Shown: positions 22,501 through 31,740, counted from the stretch's first letter. The stretch is DNA of 64,000 nt from Caprella mutica (GCA_947561585.1 CANNZV010002568.1:52331-116330); one strand, 5' to 3'. A program made the numbers and translations. Notes: a model not told the origin generated them from the letters alone.

Positions 22501-25500
22501 CCGGTTTGTACTCCAGTCTTGGGTGAAGCAAACACTAACTTATCAGCTAACATTACAGTTGACAGCCCGGCTTGGAATAATTTCCTTGGCTTCAGTCCTC
22601 TAGTGTCAGAATTTGTATCTCCTACATGTGCACCAATTTCTGAGAATTCCTCTTTCACTGGCTTTTCACCATCAACTCCCTCTTATCGAGCAACTATTCT
22701 TAAAAGACTCGAAGCGTTGCGCAAGAAAAGTCAGTTGGAGAGTGCAGTACCTCAGAACAATCGAGTGAGCTTGAGCCCAGTGAAGAGAGAAGCAGAAATA
22801 TGAAGAAAAGCTGATTGCTGAGTGCAGACAGGCAGGACGCAATCAAGTCAGAGCACTACATAGGCCTGGACTACGGAGACAGTCTCTCATGAATGTTCAA
22901 GAGCCTATACTATGTTCTCCAGTTTCAGAGTACAGAGGACCTATTAATTAACAGATAGGAATAGACAGATAAAAATAGACAGTCACAACCAGTACACGTA
23001 TCATGCAATGGGAAAGACTATCAGTATGTTGTTTCTAAAACCCCGGAATCTTGTATACGATTATCTGAAATAACGCTGGTTGTAATAAGTACGTTTTTCT
23101 TGATTAACCTCTTTATATGTTAATGCAAGTATTTTTGGGCAATATATAAAACCTCTCTGAACATTTAAAATGATGCAAACAGTACTCTAACATCCATATT
23201 TGACTCCGTTTAGGTCCGTTCCAGTGTTTATACGCACCGGTTTCTAATGGTAACCTTTTCAGCTAATCTAGCTCAATTTTGGGGTCGTCATTTTAGGCGT
23301 CTGGCGGGGGCAACCCACCACTGAAAACGTCTGGCAGTAACATTTAATGATCCATGGGGTTATGCTGGACATTTTGCAATTAGTTTCAAGTGGTAACCTT
23401 TTTAGCTAATCTAGCTTAGTTATGGGGTCGTCATTATGGGCGTCTGGCGGGGGCAACCCACCACTGAAAACGTCTACCAGTAACATTTAATGATCCATGG
23501 GGTTGTGCTGGACATTTTGCAATTAGTTTCAAGTGGTAACCTTTTCAGCTAATCTAGCTTAGTTTTGACTACTTTTAAAATCCCGCCCATGACCGCACCC
23601 ACCAGGTGAGACCCAGCAGACGTACAGATCTTAGGTCAGCAATTGGTGCCAGATACTGTGATACTATTTAAAATCGGTAACTTTTTCAGCTAGGCTGACC
23701 CCCCTGGGCTCCTGTTCTATTATGTTGAGCCAAAATATGTTGCACAATCATTTTGGACCTTCGTATGGCAATAGAAATATCTGGCAACAACAATAATTAG
23801 AGAATGTACTCAGTGAAGAAACTCAACAAATGTGGACATTTCATGAGGACGAGTGGAAGATGGATAACTCCTTCATATTGTGCAAAATTAGTACAATTTT
23901 GTGGCAGAAGATATATTGAAGTGATATAGCAAAGAATTATTCACAAAGTATTATGTTAATTGCCAATATCCGGTAATATTACAAAGTTTATGATGGCTAC
24001 CCTTAACTTTTGACCAGAGCTAAATTTATTGTTTGAGGTGAAATATGAACCTATTGTCCAAATGCTTTGAAATTTCATACAAATAAATATTAACTCTATA
24101 TGAAAATACTTGCAGAACTTCAATAATATATGTTCTGTACCTTTTATGAAATGAAATATTTAGATAACTTGTCCTTGTCTACCCTTAAATTTTTTCCACT
24201 ACTGTATAGTGTGTGAAATGAGCTACCCCTTATTGTAAGGAGGTAGCATTTTAATATTTTCACAAACAGGAAGTAAATGTAAATGTCCAGCGTGCTAAGA
24301 AAATTATACTCTATGAATCCATCAACTATGGCTAATGATTCTCAGCTGTGTACTCCATAACTGGTTGTAATTTAACACTTTATTGAAAATACTCCAAAAT
24401 TTAAGATCAACAGGTTAATTATATTTTATTTGTAGATTAATGAAAATGGAAATATCAATATAAACAATTTTTTTATTGTACTTCGTAATTGCTAGTAATC
24501 CTGCCTTTATATTTTATTCTAACAAATAAAAATTTATCAAAGAAGTCAAATTTTAGAAGAAATGTTATAAAATTGTGAAATTTACATGGAATAAGTATTA
24601 TAGCTATTCAGTTGGAAGTAAGTTATTGCATTTATAACAACATCAACAAACTTTTTGTTGTACCTACTAATAGCTAACAAATGCACCTTCATTTTTCACA
24701 CTTCTAATTTTTTTATAATTGATGCCGAAGAGGGCAAATTGTGACTTCAAATTTTGTCCGAGGGCTAAATGTTAATTTTTCAACTTGAGAGCTCTATAAC
24801 TTACATATTTAGATTCCTTGTGCAATTATGATGGCAAATATGTTTCACTTTACATATTTATAGCAATTTTTACTCTAGTTATTGTACATGGAAAATACGT
24901 GACCTTAGGCATGACCTCAAAATGACCAGGTCATAACTTTTGACCTATACTCATATAGTTTGGATTGATCTCAAAACTTCCAAAATGTTTTTTTTGACCA
25001 GTATCTAAATATAAACCAAATTTCATCAAAATCCAAGAGATGAGGGTAGTAGCTATATAATAAAAGCATCGAAATTATAATAAACATAATAAGTGATTGT
25101 ATAAGTATAATTAAGTAGCTACCTCAGTTGATAAATATAACAAGTGATGCAGAAAGATGATAGCTATATGTTTTACCCTGTACAGCAGAATGAATGATTT
25201 TAATGTTAGATGTAGCTAGAGGATTTCAAAACAGTTTCCATATTAAAGTAAAATATTTAATTGAAGTCATGAATAACCAAGTAATTTGTCTCTGCAAGAA
25301 GATAGAAACACTATTCTGTTAGGCACGAACTCTCAAGATTTAGGGTTTAGGATGGCAGGAATATTTTAATATCTGAATTGTCATTAATTGCAAACAATAA
25401 AATTTACTCACTCGGTAGGAAGGTCTATGAAAGGGTCACTCATTTTGGCCTGAAGATTATTTATGATTTCTAACTTCCATGATCTACGCTTCACTTGCCA

Positions 25501-28500
25501 GCATCCAAGACAAAATGTAGCACCAGGTATAATCTGGAATACATCAGTCAGGTAAAAATAAATAGCTAATAGAAACTAGTCATTTTAAAAATATAGCTAT
25601 GTAGCTAATTAGTATCTTTGATTACTGCTTGATATTTAAGAACTAGGTAGCAAAGTAGTTATTTCACTAAAATTATAACTAGCTATGCATTTGATATCTA
25701 AAACTTCAAAAGTTAATATTATTGAATTGATAAACTAGATACAAACTTTACACCAATTACAAATGAAATCTAATTTCAAATTACATATAATACATTTATT
25801 CTTAAACTAGCTATAGGTTGTGGACAAAGTCTTCATTTAATTTGCATCTGCAATTATGAATAGATAGCTATGGCAAGATGTTTTTTTATGATGGTCCAAA
25901 CATATCTTTCATTGAATCATAATTTACATTCTCAAGGTAATATAATATTTTAGTAGGGGTTTAATGTCTGCTTCTGAACCAAAGGCCATATCGCTGACTT
26001 CAAAAGGAAGTTAAGTACAAGGGACTGGAAGATGCAGTCAGAGAGAAAAGTGGCTCCAAGAACAAAGTCACTTACCACCATTCTGTGACAAAGCTCATGG
26101 ATGCAGAAAAGTTACTCAATGAATGCAGTCACTAAGGAATGTGACTAGGAAACAAACAACAGTGGCTGCATACACGGATGGATGAAGAAAATAAAGTCTT
26201 GATTGTAAATGAAGCCGACAAGCTTACCTAACACAAAATCTAAAGACCTTATGTTAAAGATCATAACCCTAGAGCTATCCTCTAAAACTGCAAATAGTGT
26301 AGAAAAATTAATAAACCTTGTAAAAATGAAAGAAGACAAAACTTAGCTAATCCAAATTACAACAGTTTGAGGTCCAAGAGATGCATACTTGGGTGGGCCA
26401 AAAAATAGAGGTTTCAGGCAAACTTCAGAATCTCCACATGGAATAGTTATAATAAGTTGATACGTTATAAAAGAACATTGCAAGCGAATTTCCATTTTCC
26501 AGGCCATTTCTGGATATTTTCGAGTTGCCCCAAAACATTTGAAATTATATACAAAATGATATTTTCCCATTAATTTTGAAATATTCGATTTTGTTTTTTT
26601 CTGTGGAATAGATAAAATTAGTTGGCTGGCACGTTATGAAAAAACACAACTTGCAAAATTGTAGATTGATATTTGATACTTTTGAGTTGACCCGAGCACT
26701 TTTTTTGTAAAATATATTACTATTACAATATTTCTCTTGAAATTGGGCTTCTAGAGCAATCATGCTATTATTGTGATAAGATAGAAGTAATTTAATTCTC
26801 AAAATAACTTTGTGAATTTTATTTATTTCATTTTATAAAAGCGCGTATCAATATTTTCGTATTGCAAAAAATTCGAATTTACTCGGATTTCAGAAATTGG
26901 ATAAGAACCCATGCAATTCACTATGTCAACTTTTTTGAGTCACCAAGTGTCCCAAAATATTGAAATGTTGGTTTATTAATCAATAATTAATGTATTTGCT
27001 CAATTTCTTGCATAAAAATTTCCTTATTAGCTATGTTCTTCATTTAGCACCAGACCTCCATAAGTGTGGAGCACTACACTCACTACAGTCTCCAGCGGTG
27101 CCTAAATTCAAACAATTCGGAGAGGTGGGGGCAACTGTAGACATTGTCACACCGGTCTGATTTTCCAGCACAAACATCAAAATAAGCTCTTCTCTAGCTA
27201 TCTTCCTATTCTAAATGATAGTAAATCAGAGTTTGAGAGTTTTTTGCCAAAATGTAGTAAAAATCACCAAAAATGTTACTTTTCTGATATTTGAATCGCT
27301 TGGGGGCAACTGATAATCATGTCAGAATTCACTTAAATTTTAGTACACGTACCTTCACTTGTCATATCAACTTAATATTACTTGTTCCATAAGTAGCTAA
27401 TTTCCAAAATGTTGTTTTTTGGCCCACCCTAATGCATACCCTTTCTCTTCCATTCACCAGAAACAGTTCCTGGGGCACATTCTCATGTTGACACAAAGAA
27501 TAAAATATAGATGAAAGCTAGCTGTAATAAGAATATTAAAAAGTTTTAGAGGTGTTTAATGTCTGCGTCAGAACCAAAGTCCCTATCGCTGACATCAAAA
27601 AGAAATTGAATACAAGGGACTAGAAAAAGAATTAGGAAAGGAAAGTGGCTCTATGAGCCACTTTTCTTCATGAGTCACGATGCTTATGGATGCAGAAAAT
27701 CTACTCTGTGAATGCAGTCACTTACCAAGGAATGTGACGAAACGGGACACAAGCACCGGTGGCTGCACTCACAGATGGAAGAAGAAAACGAAGAGGTGAT
27801 AGTAAATGAGGCCTACGAGCCTACCTAATACAAAATCTATAACCTCGTAGTTGAAGAGCATAACGCTAGAGCTATCCTCTAAAACTGCAAGTAGCATTAT
27901 AAAATAGTAAAATTGAAAAAACAATCCATAATCTGAATTACAACAGTTCGGAGCCCAAACGACTCACCCCTTCTCTTCCATTCACCACAGACAGCTACAG
28001 GATAGAGCCTGCTGAGGCTAAAAAGAATATATAACTAAATAGCTATATAATTGGAATTAATATTCTAAATTCATATGTTTTAGACTATTTTTTAGAAAAC
28101 TAAGAAACTTATCCAGACCACGTAAAAACTAGATGGTTTTAGTATGAAACCATAAACTGAAGGATACACAATAAATTTATAGCCACTGTCAAATATTCTC
28201 CACAAAGAAACGTAATAATTCACTAGTAGCTATTGAAAGTTGTTAATCTAACTTGAACTTACAAGTAGAACATAACTAAAAGGAGTTAATTTATTCCTTG
28301 GTACAAGTGTCTTGGGTATGGTGATAGTCCTGACTTGTGAGTTTAGTATTGGCTTTGCTATCCTGGGAGTAATCAAAGATGATCTGAAGAGTGAAAGCTT
28401 TGTAGGATTGTACCTGAAAAGAAATTGAAATTAAGATAGCAGTGTAAAATATTATTAATATCATTTGTCATTAAGAAAATATAAGAGGCAGTTTTATTTT

Positions 28501-28817
28501 TTGGTAAATCATCATTTTCACTGCAGACCTCAGTTCTTATAAGCAAGAGATAAAGTTAGATACATTTTTAGCTATTGAAATAATAAGGAAACATAATGAT
28601 TTCCTTATAAATTTAATGAGGTGAAATTTAATCAAATATTCAGTAAATTATTTTATTAATTAACATTTGTCAATGCACTAGCTATTATTAAGAGGAATTG
28701 CAAGATTAGGATGTAGCTACAATTCAGAATTATTTGTATCTAATTAAATGAGAGAAACACATAATAACTTAAAATGATTAAAATTTTCACAAACAAAATA
28801 ACTCACCACTTGATCAT
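7519..28817 (-). CDS. SURF1: SURF1, cytochrome c oxidase assembly protein (spliced gene)
   Basis: Nine minus-strand exons join in frame: 28817-28807, 28413-28263, 25533-25412, 10617-10518, 10303-10212, 9343-9271, 8985-8885, 8474-8337, 7588-7519 (858 nt, 285 aa). SURF1 is an inner-mitochondrial-membrane protein that helps insert heme a during assembly of cytochrome oxidase subunit 1. Visible support: a basic N-terminus without acidic residues (a presequence, about 1-45); a first membrane helix at about 46-67 running into [10 protein letters not shown]; the family motif [13 protein letters not shown] near residues 239-251; and a second helix at about 258-277. All introns are GT-AG. An in-frame TGA lies 18 nt before the ATG. 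Length and exon count match vertebrate SURF1 (about 300 aa, nine exons). Intron 3 is 14.8 kb because of nested mobile elements. No frame damage was seen. Confidence 0.95.
8337..8474 (-). CDS. SURF1: SURF1 exon 8 (signature motif)
   Basis: Acceptor TTCTTTTCAG, donor TTG|GTGAGA, 138 nt. It encodes [10 protein letters not shown] followed by [20 protein letters not shown], the clearest SURF1 signature in the gene, and enters the second membrane helix (SYVIT). Confidence 0.97.
8885..8985 (-). CDS. SURF1: SURF1 exon 7
   Basis: Acceptor TTCTTACAG, donor CCG|GTAGCT, 101 nt. It encodes [20 protein letters not shown], matching the family segment around IxGxVRxxExRxPF. Confidence 0.94.
9110..9260. mobile_element. 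GGGTAAG-type MITE in SURF1 intron 6
   Basis: Its termini are GGGTAAGTTATAAATTATCA and the inverse GACCGATAATTCATAG; matching subterminal blocks CACATCTTCGGTCGTATAAG and CTTCTATGACCGAGGATGTG form a hairpin. TA precedes the left end. A half copy lies at about 9004-9060. Confidence 0.7.
9271..9343 (-). CDS. SURF1: SURF1 exon 6
   Basis: Acceptor TTCTTCAG, donor CAG|GTAAAT, 73 nt. It encodes [14 protein letters not shown], matching the invariant family segment ILVNRGxV. A MITE lies 11 bases into the downstream intron (9110-9260). Confidence 0.95.
9409..9900 (+). repeat. Family E interspersed repeat, copy 1 (SURF1 intron 5)
   Basis: A 490-bp repeat starting AGGGGTTTAACGTCTGCTTC and ending near GGATAGAGCCCCTGGGGACT. 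It is seen four times in the window (also 25955-27485, 27548-28018, and inverted at 31745-32180). It contains two internal near-repeats of GTGAATGCAGTCACTTACCA type. No protein, tRNA-like head or TIR was recognised, so its class is unknown. Confidence 0.75.
10212..10303 (-). CDS. SURF1: SURF1 exon 5
   Basis: Acceptor TTTTTCACAG, donor AGG|GTGAGA, 92 nt. It contains the conserved Gly-Gly before a Leu-Ser-Ser stretch and the strand GFLVVTPF, equivalent to the family's YVVTPF. Confidence 0.93.
10518..10617 (-). CDS. SURF1: SURF1 exon 4
   Basis: Acceptor CCTTTTCAG. The donor ATG|GTTGGT is weak but is required for phase. Residues 96-128 include [20 protein letters not shown], matching the family segment EYRxVxxxGxFDHxKE. 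The spacing to the next conserved Gly-Gly equals that in human SURF1, which supports this donor. Confidence 0.92.
10655..13877. repeat. Left arm of giant inverted duplication (SURF1 intron 3)
   Basis: This arm is mirrored by 23190-24825. Three successive segments match in mirrored order: 10655-11057 (AAGGAATCTAGATATATAAG ... CTACAAATAAAATAT), a Tc1-derived segment ending at 11771, and a GC-richer segment 12892-13223 with GGAGCCCAGGGGGGTCAGCC and CCAGACGTTTTCAGTGG units. The left arm has extra sequence at about 11060-11770 and 13224-13765. The mirrored order across unrelated segments points to a true inverted duplication or one huge TIR. Confidence 0.75.
11771..12891 (-). pseudogene. Tc1-like transposase remnant
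   Basis: The terminus CAGTAGTGG follows TA (11769-11770). Reading on the minus strand, broken frames give an N-terminal helix-turn-helix region ([20 protein letters not shown]), a [12 protein letters not shown] core, the second catalytic Asp in [14 protein letters not shown], and a degraded PDLNQIE carrying the third acidic residue. Frameshifts and stops make it non-functional. It is part of the palindrome arm. Confidence 0.75.
13868..14120 (+). mobile_element. Possible Harbinger-like terminal fragment
   Basis: AAGGCTGGTTTACACGCTAC resembles the ends of PIF/Harbinger-type elements, and an inverse CGTTGCGTGTAAAC lies about 65 bp further in. No partner end was found. The short frame across it (13740-14126) has no recognised domain. 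Confidence 0.3.
14476..15218 (+). pseudogene. Retroelement gag (capsid region and two CCHC knuckles)
   Basis: This is the start of the Ty3/gypsy-like gag-pol. The first frame (14476-14877) begins [20 protein letters not shown], typical of the gag capsid-like domain. It continues after a frame change (14871-15218) into two zinc knuckles, [14 protein letters not shown] and [14 protein letters not shown], both C-x2-C-x4-H-x4-C. Gag packages the element RNA. The frameshift near 14870 breaks it. No primer-binding site was recognised upstream. Confidence 0.85.
15278..16161 (+). pseudogene. Retroelement protease (first retropepsin) and linker to RT
   Basis: An acidic stretch is followed by an aspartic protease with the active-site [12 protein letters not shown], a flap region and the ILG-type motif SIVLGNQFF. 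The reading passes into another frame (15802-16161) that leads toward reverse transcriptase. It would cleave the polyprotein. This copy has frame changes before and after it. Confidence 0.85.
16162..18226 (+). pseudogene. Reverse transcriptase, RNase H and OTU-like region
   Basis: RT is recognised from [37 protein letters not shown] (motif A) and [12 protein letters not shown] (the xxDD active site). The N-terminal RT segment (16162-16392) has in-frame stops. The usual PFGLxNAP block between motifs A and C is deleted near 16680, with a frame change. The tether and RNase H follow ([32 protein letters not shown]). Beyond RNase H, about 17610-18060 resembles the back half of an OTU cysteine protease: a hydrophobic [16 protein letters not shown] stretch then [10 protein letters not shown] with the candidate catalytic His. 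A Tc1/mariner-type element interrupts the frame at 18226. Confidence 0.88.
18227..19525 (+). mobile_element. Tc1/mariner-type transposon (DD37D) inserted in pol
   Basis: The TIRs are CAGGGTGGGGCGTAAGTTTG and its inverse, flanked by TA at 18225-18226 and 19526-19527. The element is 1299 bp with one transposase gene. Removing it with one TA rejoins the host retroelement in the same frame (ATA codon, then CCT CTG TGT), so the host frame was open at this point when insertion happened. Confidence 0.95.
18381..19402 (+). pseudogene. Transposase of the DD37D element, one frameshift
   Basis: The N-terminal part (18381-18734) has a helix-turn-helix ([18 protein letters not shown]) and the linker GRPRSQRTK. 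The catalytic part (18686-19402) has DETIFTVE (first Asp), [10 protein letters not shown] (second Asp) and [12 protein letters not shown] (third Asp). The second and third Asp are separated by 37 residues, so it is DD37D as in maT-like elements. The two halves are in different frames, with a single-base change in the A-rich run near 18700. Otherwise the gene is undamaged, which suggests recent insertion. Confidence 0.92.
19528..20004 (+). pseudogene. Second retropepsin-like domain between RNase H and integrase
   Basis: Directly after the transposon, in the frame of the RNase H reading, comes [20 protein letters not shown]: the DTGA active-site pattern of aspartic proteases. A flap-like IKTFGN and a [10 protein letters not shown] motif, corresponding to the ILG motif, follow. 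The polyprotein already has a separate protease at 15500. A protease-like fold at this position is unusual. It could be an active second protease or a structural pseudo-protease. The reading ends at TAG (20002-20004), which interrupts the path to integrase. Confidence 0.8.
20005..21183 (+). pseudogene. Integrase (zinc-binding, catalytic core, C-terminal)
   Basis: One frame is interrupted by TAG at 20002 and TAA at 20308. The HHCC-like zinc region is [18 protein letters not shown] ... ICGSCETCQ. The core has ELLAVDLV (first Asp) and LLSDNGKEF (second Asp). The expected catalytic Glu in NGxxER is Gln here ([10 protein letters not shown]). The C-terminal part has FKVGDQV and a chromo-less [17 protein letters not shown] barrel. 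Integrase joins element cDNA to the host genome; this copy lacks a key residue. Confidence 0.9.
21184..22951 (+). pseudogene. Acidic and heptad-repeat tail of the retroelement
   Basis: After integrase, coding character continues in shifted frames: an acidic Ser/Asp-rich part (21186-21407), a long repeat of the heptad PLVDPRL (21580-22296), then a Ser/Pro-rich part (22339-22803) that runs on in a neighbouring frame to a TAA at 22949-22951 with a basic [19 protein letters not shown] end. No envelope features (signal peptide, furin site, membrane anchor) were seen. Function unknown. Confidence 0.6.
21712..22158 (+). repeat. 21-bp tandem repeat encoding a heptapeptide
   Basis: The unit CCTCTTGTTGACCCTCGTTT(G) is 21 bp and repeats about 15 times almost perfectly at 21830-22158, with diverged units before that. 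Because 21 is a multiple of three, all six frames stay open; the sense frame gives PLVDPRL. Homogeneity suggests recent expansion. Confidence 0.93.
23190..24825. repeat. Right arm of giant inverted duplication (SURF1 intron 3)
   Basis: This mirrors 10655-13877. The inner part (23243-23714) has about 2.5 tandem units around GTCTGGCGGGGGCAACCCAC and ends GGGCTCCTG. Next is a Tc1-derived part ending CCACTACTG before TA (24196-24206). Last is an outer part (24420-24825) matching 10655-11057. It is shorter than the left arm because of indels. Confidence 0.75.
23725..24204 (+). pseudogene. Tc1-like 3' fragment, inverted partner of 11771-12240
   Basis: It reads as the degraded transposase C-terminus and 3' end on the plus strand, in mirror image to the left remnant, and ends CCACTACTG next to TA. 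Both outer Tc1 ends are therefore 3' ends, which a single insertion cannot give. Confidence 0.65.
25412..25533 (-). CDS. SURF1: SURF1 exon 3
   Basis: Acceptor ATTCCAG, donor CGA|GTGAGT, 122 nt, residues 55-94. It carries [20 protein letters not shown], the end of helix 1 and the family's conserved WQVxRRxWK segment, then a helical stretch. The 14.8-kb intron follows. Confidence 0.95.
25955..27485 (+). repeat. Family E repeat, copy 2, split by a hAT-like element
   Basis: The first part (25955-26388) matches 9409-9845. It is interrupted at 26389-27431 by a TIR element and resumes at 27432 (CTTTCTCTTCCATTCACCA). It lies in SURF1 intron 2. Confidence 0.8.
26389..27431. mobile_element. hAT-like element, TIR GGGTGGGCCAAAAAA, copy 1
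   Basis: A 1043-bp element with ends TTGGGTGGGCCAAAAAA and TTTTTTGGCCCACCCTA. It is flanked by the perfect 8-bp duplication ATGCATAC (26381-26388, 27432-27439). It has no transposase frame. A second copy is at 41933-43661. Confidence 0.9.
27548..28018 (+). repeat. Family E repeat, copy 3 (SURF1 intron 2)
   Basis: It matches copy 1 closely in its second half (CACAAGCACCGGTGGCTGCA and GACCTACGAGCCTACC-type blocks). The first half is more diverged. Confidence 0.75.
28263..28413 (-). CDS. SURF1: SURF1 exon 2 (presequence and start of first membrane helix)
   Basis: Acceptor TTCTTTTCAG, donor CTT|GTAAGT, 151 nt. It encodes residues 5-54: rich in Lys, Arg, Ser and Thr with no acidic residues, as expected for a mitochondrial targeting peptide, then [10 protein letters not shown] entering the first transmembrane helix. 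Confidence 0.9.
28807..28817 (-). CDS. SURF1: SURF1 coding exon 1
   Basis: The exon holds ATG ATC AAG TG followed by donor GTGAGT. It encodes MIK plus two bases of Trp. It was chosen because its phase (2) fits the next exon exactly and an in-frame TGA precedes the ATG. The 5' UTR extends upstream (above 28817); no TATA box was seen. Confidence 0.75.
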
Positions 28818-29047
28818 TATTGCAATTGCAAATCAATATGTTCTTATGTGAAATGTAGTTCGGTAGGTGGCTATAGTTAGTTTTAGAAAAATATATGAAC
28901 ACCTCAAGAAGCTAGTAACTTAGTAAGTACTTAGTACACCTCAAGAAGCTATACTACAGCTCGATAAATAAAGAATAATCTGAAAATAAATACATCATTA
29001 TTCAATTATATCCTAATATCAATTTTATTATTATTTATTCACATTAA

Positions 29048-29336
29048 CACGATGACCGCGATTGCTGATCCAGCATATTTGCTTCACTGGCGATAGGTTT
29101 AAACATGCATTACATTAATTCCGATTATAGTTATAAATAAACATATTTTCCACGATCTATATTCATTTTATTTATTAACCTTCTGGTCACAGTATACAAT
29201 TCCTTAAAATTTTAATATAAACTGATAAATTTCTAATTAAGGATATTATAAATTTTGTGCGTGTATCATACATGTGTACATCACCGGTTGGGAGAGTTCT
29301 CAGTGTACATATATGGTACACATCGCAGTCAACGTG
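29048..29336. mobile_element. piggyBac-type MITE upstream of SURF1
   Basis: A 289-bp element flanked by TTAA (29044-29047, 29337-29340) with imperfect TIR CACGATGACCGCGAT / ATCGCAGTCAACGTG. It starts about 230 bp upstream of the SURF1 ATG, so it could lie in the promoter region. Confidence 0.75.
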
Positions 29337-29573
29337 TTAACACGTTCAGGGTCAAGAGCTTAAATTTCTGTCTTGTTTCGTGTGCTTAGAGGGACCCAAG
29401 CCAAGTTTTTAAATATGCATTTCTTAGAATTTATTTCTATGAAAATCTTTTTCATAAACTCAGTAAAGTCAAGGGCCAAAATATACACTAATTCATAGAT
29501 AGGCCTAATGAAGGATATAAACACTAGTAATGGACAGGATTTTCTGCTTATTATCGCAAAACACCATATTTAA

Positions 29574-29805
29574 CCCTTTTGCGCCGAATGGGCTAAATAT
29601 GTCCCACTAATAACATTCATATTCTATTGGGATATATTGTCCCAATAGTCTGTGATGTACATTACTGGTGGGAAATATTGTCCCATCATAAGTTTGATAT
29701 AAACACTTTATCAATAGATTAAAATAATATACAAATACATAAATATTATTAAAAAAACTTTATTATTACTCATAATGAACTTAGAAAAAAATCGGAGCGA
29801 AAGGG
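29574..29805. mobile_element. piggyBac-type MITE, copy 1
   Basis: It is flanked on both sides by TTAA (29570-29573, 29806-29809). The TIR is CCCTTTTGCGCCGA / TCGGAGCGAAAGGG. It is 232 bp and non-coding. It pairs with an inverted copy at 34195-34415. Confidence 0.9.
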
Positions 29806-29989
29806 TTAACCCGTTATGACCATGTGTGACAAATTAGTCACATAAAAATAAAGGACTATACTGTGATAAACTGAATGTCTGGAGACTAGTAACGAATGTG
29901 ATTATGCAACTATCACGTCACATGCTTAAGAAAAAATTCATTAAATTTAAAAACTGTTTAAAATTAGTACATATATAAAATAATTATTA

Positions 29990-30560
29990 CTAGCTAGATA
30001 CAAATTGGAGAAAATTCGATTATTTGGAGAGAAATTTGATTATTTTTGAAGAGAGCTAAGAGAAAATTGGAGAGTTTATGAACCATACTATTTTACTTTG
30101 CTTTTAAATCACTAATAAAATAGCTATAAGATATGCATATCAATGATATCAATATTACATAATGATGTTTTCAACTGTAAATTCTTCAGCCCCAGGTAAT
30201 AAAGCATGTCCAAACTCATTTTATTAAATGGCAAGTTTGTAACAGTTATACTTATTTTAAGCCCTTCAATTGCAAATGGAGAGAAATATCCACTTTTGAA
30301 TTTTCTCCTATGCAACATTTACAATGTTATTTTGAAAGTCTGCAGAAAGTTTTCATAGTGATCTCTTATTCTGTTCCAGTTCAGTGTTCACAGAAAAAAA
30401 ATTTAAATATAGTTATATACCTAGGGATTAATTCAGGTAATAGTTAAAGCATGTTTAAGAAACCAGTCTGCAGAATATGGGAGATATTTTGGATATTCTC
30501 TCCAAACAATTTTGAATTAATTCCTATATTTAATATTTACATTAATTTTGAGGTTCATAC
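29990..30560. mobile_element. Mosaic of family B and family D fragments
   Basis: Family B pieces lie at about 29998-30110 (ending ATACTATTTTACTT) and 30197-30335 (starting CAGGTAATAAAGCATGTCC). Family D pieces follow at about 30343-30440 and 30462-30560 (GTCTGCAGAATATGGGAGAT). No TSDs were resolved. Confidence 0.6.
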
Positions 30561-30659
30561 AATTATCGTAACGGACCATAAATTACCAGAACGGAGTTGT
30601 TTTATTGAGAAAAAGTCCTTGTTTTGTCCTTTAGGTATGCATTTGGTCGATTTATGATC

Positions 30660-31740
30660 CAAATAATATCATATTTTACCATTTTATACTTATTTCTGAT
30701 CATATATTCGCTACCAAATATTTGAAAGAAAGACAAAAAATTGACATGACATGATGACCTAGGATTCCGTGTTATAGGTTAAAAATATTTTAGTTCAATT
30801 TTTTTTTTAAATATTGCTAATGATTGTGAGGATACCTACATTCAAACAAAACAAGTTAAATGAAAAATTTATTTAGATATATGGTTATGTTTTTTGCATG
30901 ATGATATTTTATAATATTGTTAGAAAAAGAATAGAAATAAAAAAAATTAATAATAAATTTGCATGAGCTTCAAATATTTAAATTTTTCTATATTATGTGT
31001 GCAATCTAGGTAGATGTGGAGAGGTGGGGAGGGGTGCATGTTTTAAATTAAATATGCATACCTACGCTTCAGCATTTGGGTTAATTATGATGAGGCTTCG
31101 AGCGAGTTTTTAGAGTGCTGTAGCACTGCACATGGCCTACTCTGCTTTTTATACTGATACTGACGTTCCTATTTCTATTAATAAAGATTATAAATTTTAT
31201 GCAAATGACCATATACGAATTTCTTTGATTTTTAAGTGATTAGGTAGTAGGTATGAATTAATAACTGCTAGATATCTGTCACATCAAAGCTATGATGTCC
31301 ATTTCCACTGGCTCTACTCTGTTTATAATTTATTTTAATCTAGCTAATCTATGAATTTGATAGAATTTAAATTGGCCTGTCTACTTAGGTAATATGATGC
31401 AATTAGACAGGTAATATGATGCATTATTTATTTAGGGGCAAACTTTTTCTCTTGATCATGTTTATGATTCAATTGAGAGAAATTTTTCTATAATAATATG
31501 TGTATTAAAAAAATAAAAGGAATTTAATTAATTCTCAATTAATTTGAAAAAATTCTCAAATGAACATAGGTGGCACCGTGGCTACCACAAATGACATGCG
31601 CTCAATATTGCTAACTTTGCACAGCTTATTCATATGTACATATTCACGTTCTAGTACACTTTATATTAAATTTAAGTTTACATTATAATAATTAGTTAGT
31701 TAATCTTACATTATATTAAACAGTTAATTTTAATCATTGA
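30660..31740. other. Gene-free AT-rich stretch
   Basis: Nothing coding was seen. The segment 31660-31740 (ACTTTATATTAAATTTAAGT ...) is repeated at 33770-33830, on the far side of the adjoining family E and LINE copies. Confidence 0.5.

Noticed and set aside
15278..22951. Errantivirus-type envelope gene after integrase
   Set aside because: The tail has no signal peptide, furin site or membrane anchor; it is repeat-rich and acidic.
28263..28413. An alternative frame of the SURF1 exon 2 region ending in TAA
   Set aside because: It breaks the splice phase. The other frame joins exon 1 and exon 3 and gives a mitochondrial presequence followed by the SURF1 first helix.
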